NCBI RefSeq assembly: GCF_004138325.1 | Contig: NZ_SBLB01000006.1 | Location: 1-64,000 of the forward strand | Origin: Spirosoma sordidisoli | Lineage (GTDB): Bacteria; Bacteroidota; Bacteroidia; Cytophagales; Spirosomataceae | Length of the DNA stretch: 64,000 nt | Direction of reading: 5' to 3' | Shown: piece by piece, positions 63,025 to 64,000 of the stretch | Layout: every line of letters starts with the position of its first letter | Position numbering within the stretch: the first letter of the stretch is position 1 | The notes under the pieces: generated by a model | Databases searched by the model: none | The model's input: the letters and a program-made list of their open reading frames with translations, nothing else | Told to the model about the DNA's origin: nothing | Position numbers and translations under genes: made by a program

Positions 63025-64000
63025 ATGATTCACCTGTACAGTCAACGAACCCTGCTGCTGGCGGCCCTGAGTGCCTGCATCAACCTGGCCAGTCCATCCG
63101 GTATCCATGCTCAGTCCAAAGCCCGATCCGCTTCACCCGCCGGAGCCGCTGCCATCCGCGAAGCAGACATCAAACGCGACCTGTTTGCCCTGGGGGGCGA
63201 TCATTTTCGGGGTCGCGAGGCCGGCTCGCTCGATGAGCTGAAAGCCTCGGTCTGGATTGCCGAACAACTCCGCGCCATGGGCCTGCAACCCGCCGGCGAC
63301 GACGGTACGTTTTTCCAGTTCTTTCATATCCAGCGCACCCGCATCACCGAAACCAGCCGGCTCGCCATTGGCAGTCGACAGCTCACCCACGGCCAGGACG
63401 CCTTTCTGCTGGCGCCGGCTATTGCCTCGGTCGATGCCCCCCTCGTCTTCGTCGGTACGGGTTCGCCGGGCGAGATGGCCAATGTCGATATTAAAGGCAA
63501 GGCCGTAGCGATCCTGTTTTCGGGAACCGGCCCGGCCGAGCTGAGCTACCGTCGGTTTTTGTTCGGCACCATGACCCGGCGGGCGGCCGAACTCGTGAAG
63601 GCGGGTGCCGTGGCGGTGGTGTGGGTATCTAACGAGCAGGCCCAGTCGTATTTCGAGCGCTGGACAACGGGGCTGGAACGCGGCCGATACGATCTGCCCG
63701 GCGGGCCCAACACGCGCATATTTACCCAGGCGCCAACGGTCTGGTTACCGGCCAGCGCCATCGACTGGATCAAACAACCCAACCAGCAGTTTACCAACGT
63801 GGTCAACGTGGAGAGTTTCAGCTACCCGTCGGTCAATATCGTCGCCAAAGTAGCCGGTACCGACCCAACGCTGGCTAAAGAACACATCCTGTTCAGTACC
63901 CACCAGGACCACGACGGCGTTCGGCGGGCGGTAGCGGGTGATTCGATCTGGAACGGTGCCGACGATAACGCCAGCGGCTGCGTTGCCACGATGGCCATTG
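63025..64000 (+). CDS. Exported M28 family peptidase, 5' part (cut by window end)
   Basis: The frame opens at ATG 63025 and runs off the window after 325 codons. A signal peptide (TLLLAALSACINLASPSGIHAQ) is followed by the lid-like region (RDLFALGGDHFRGREAGSLDE), a PA-like inserted domain (about residues 120-250) and the start of the M28 catalytic domain with FSTHQDHDG and NGADDNASG, which carry the first zinc ligands. Aminopeptidase or carboxypeptidase activity at the cell envelope is expected. The C-terminal ligands lie outside the window. Confidence 0.88.
   Translation, partial: MIHLYSQRTLLLAALSACINLASPSGIHAQSKARSASPAGAAAIREADIKRDLFALGGDHFRGREAGSLDELKASVWIAEQLRAMGLQPAGDDGTFFQFFHIQRTRITETSRLAIGSRQLTHGQDAFLLAPAIASVDAPLVFVGTGSPGEMANVDIKGKAVAILFSGTGPAELSYRRFLFGTMTRRAAELVKAGAVAVVWVSNEQAQSYFERWTTGLERGRYDLPGGPNTRIFTQAPTVWLPASAIDWIKQPNQQFTNVVNVESFSYPSVNIVAKVAGTDPTLAKEHILFSTHQDHDGVRRAVAGDSIWNGADDNASGCVATMAI

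Overview
The window is 64 kb of GC-rich chromosome from a Bacteroidota bacterium, most likely of the order Cytophagales (Spirosoma/Fibrella-like; this is inference from gene content). Supporting signs are a gliding-motility type C-terminal domain for type IX secretion, TAnnTTTG promoter elements of the Bacteroidota type, Bacteroidota-style AMP nucleosidase, DUF1460 and SusA-type enzymes, and many exported glycoside hydrolases, Gfo/Idh/MocA enzymes and PAS histidine kinases. No rRNA, tRNA, CRISPR array, intact insertion sequence or prophage was seen.

Layout. 1-3.4 kb: the 3' end of one large surface protein and a complete paralogue that share a 344-bp nearly identical 3' end. 3.4-9.1 kb: yebC, lysA, a PhoD-type phosphatase, nagB and a purine permease. 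9.1-18.5 kb: exported proteins (a metzincin protease with eleven FN3 modules, an exported MTA/SAH nucleosidase, a GH1-like hydrolase, a beta/gamma-crystallin-like protein, a lipase and an esterase). 18.5-25.1 kb: a hexuronate catabolic cluster, uxuA divergent from exuT-like MFS, kdgK, eda and uxaB; with isomerase and other enzymes encoded elsewhere it would take hexuronates to pyruvate and glyceraldehyde-3-phosphate. 25.2-36.4 kb: an unknown exported protein, a small DMT transporter, two soluble PAS kinases, and a bacteriophytochrome / response regulator / heme oxygenase operon divergent from a bacterial eRF1-like (baeRF) gene and an HPF-like ribosome-hibernation gene. 36.6-48.9 kb: a truncated GH13 gene, two oxidoreductases, a RecB-like nuclease, two MFS exporters, argH, a trpF homologue, hsp20 and a TPR protein. 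49.2-54.1 kb: a GH2 enzyme, a chimeric remnant joining a SusC N-terminus to a GH95 C-terminus, an AT-rich gap and a chagasin-like lipoprotein. 54.3-64 kb: AMP nucleosidase, an HsdR-N-like protein, DUF1460, two GH13 enzymes with beta-phosphoglucomutase (alpha-glucan use), a class C beta-lactamase-like hydrolase and a truncated M28 peptidase.

The most unusual points are the light-sensing operon facing two predicted ribosome-associated genes, the in-frame SusC-GH95 deletion chimera, the truncated GH13 gene, the duplicated 3' end at the left edge, and three genes whose ATG lies only 4-5 nt downstream of a TAnnTTTG element, suggesting leaderless or nearly leaderless mRNAs.
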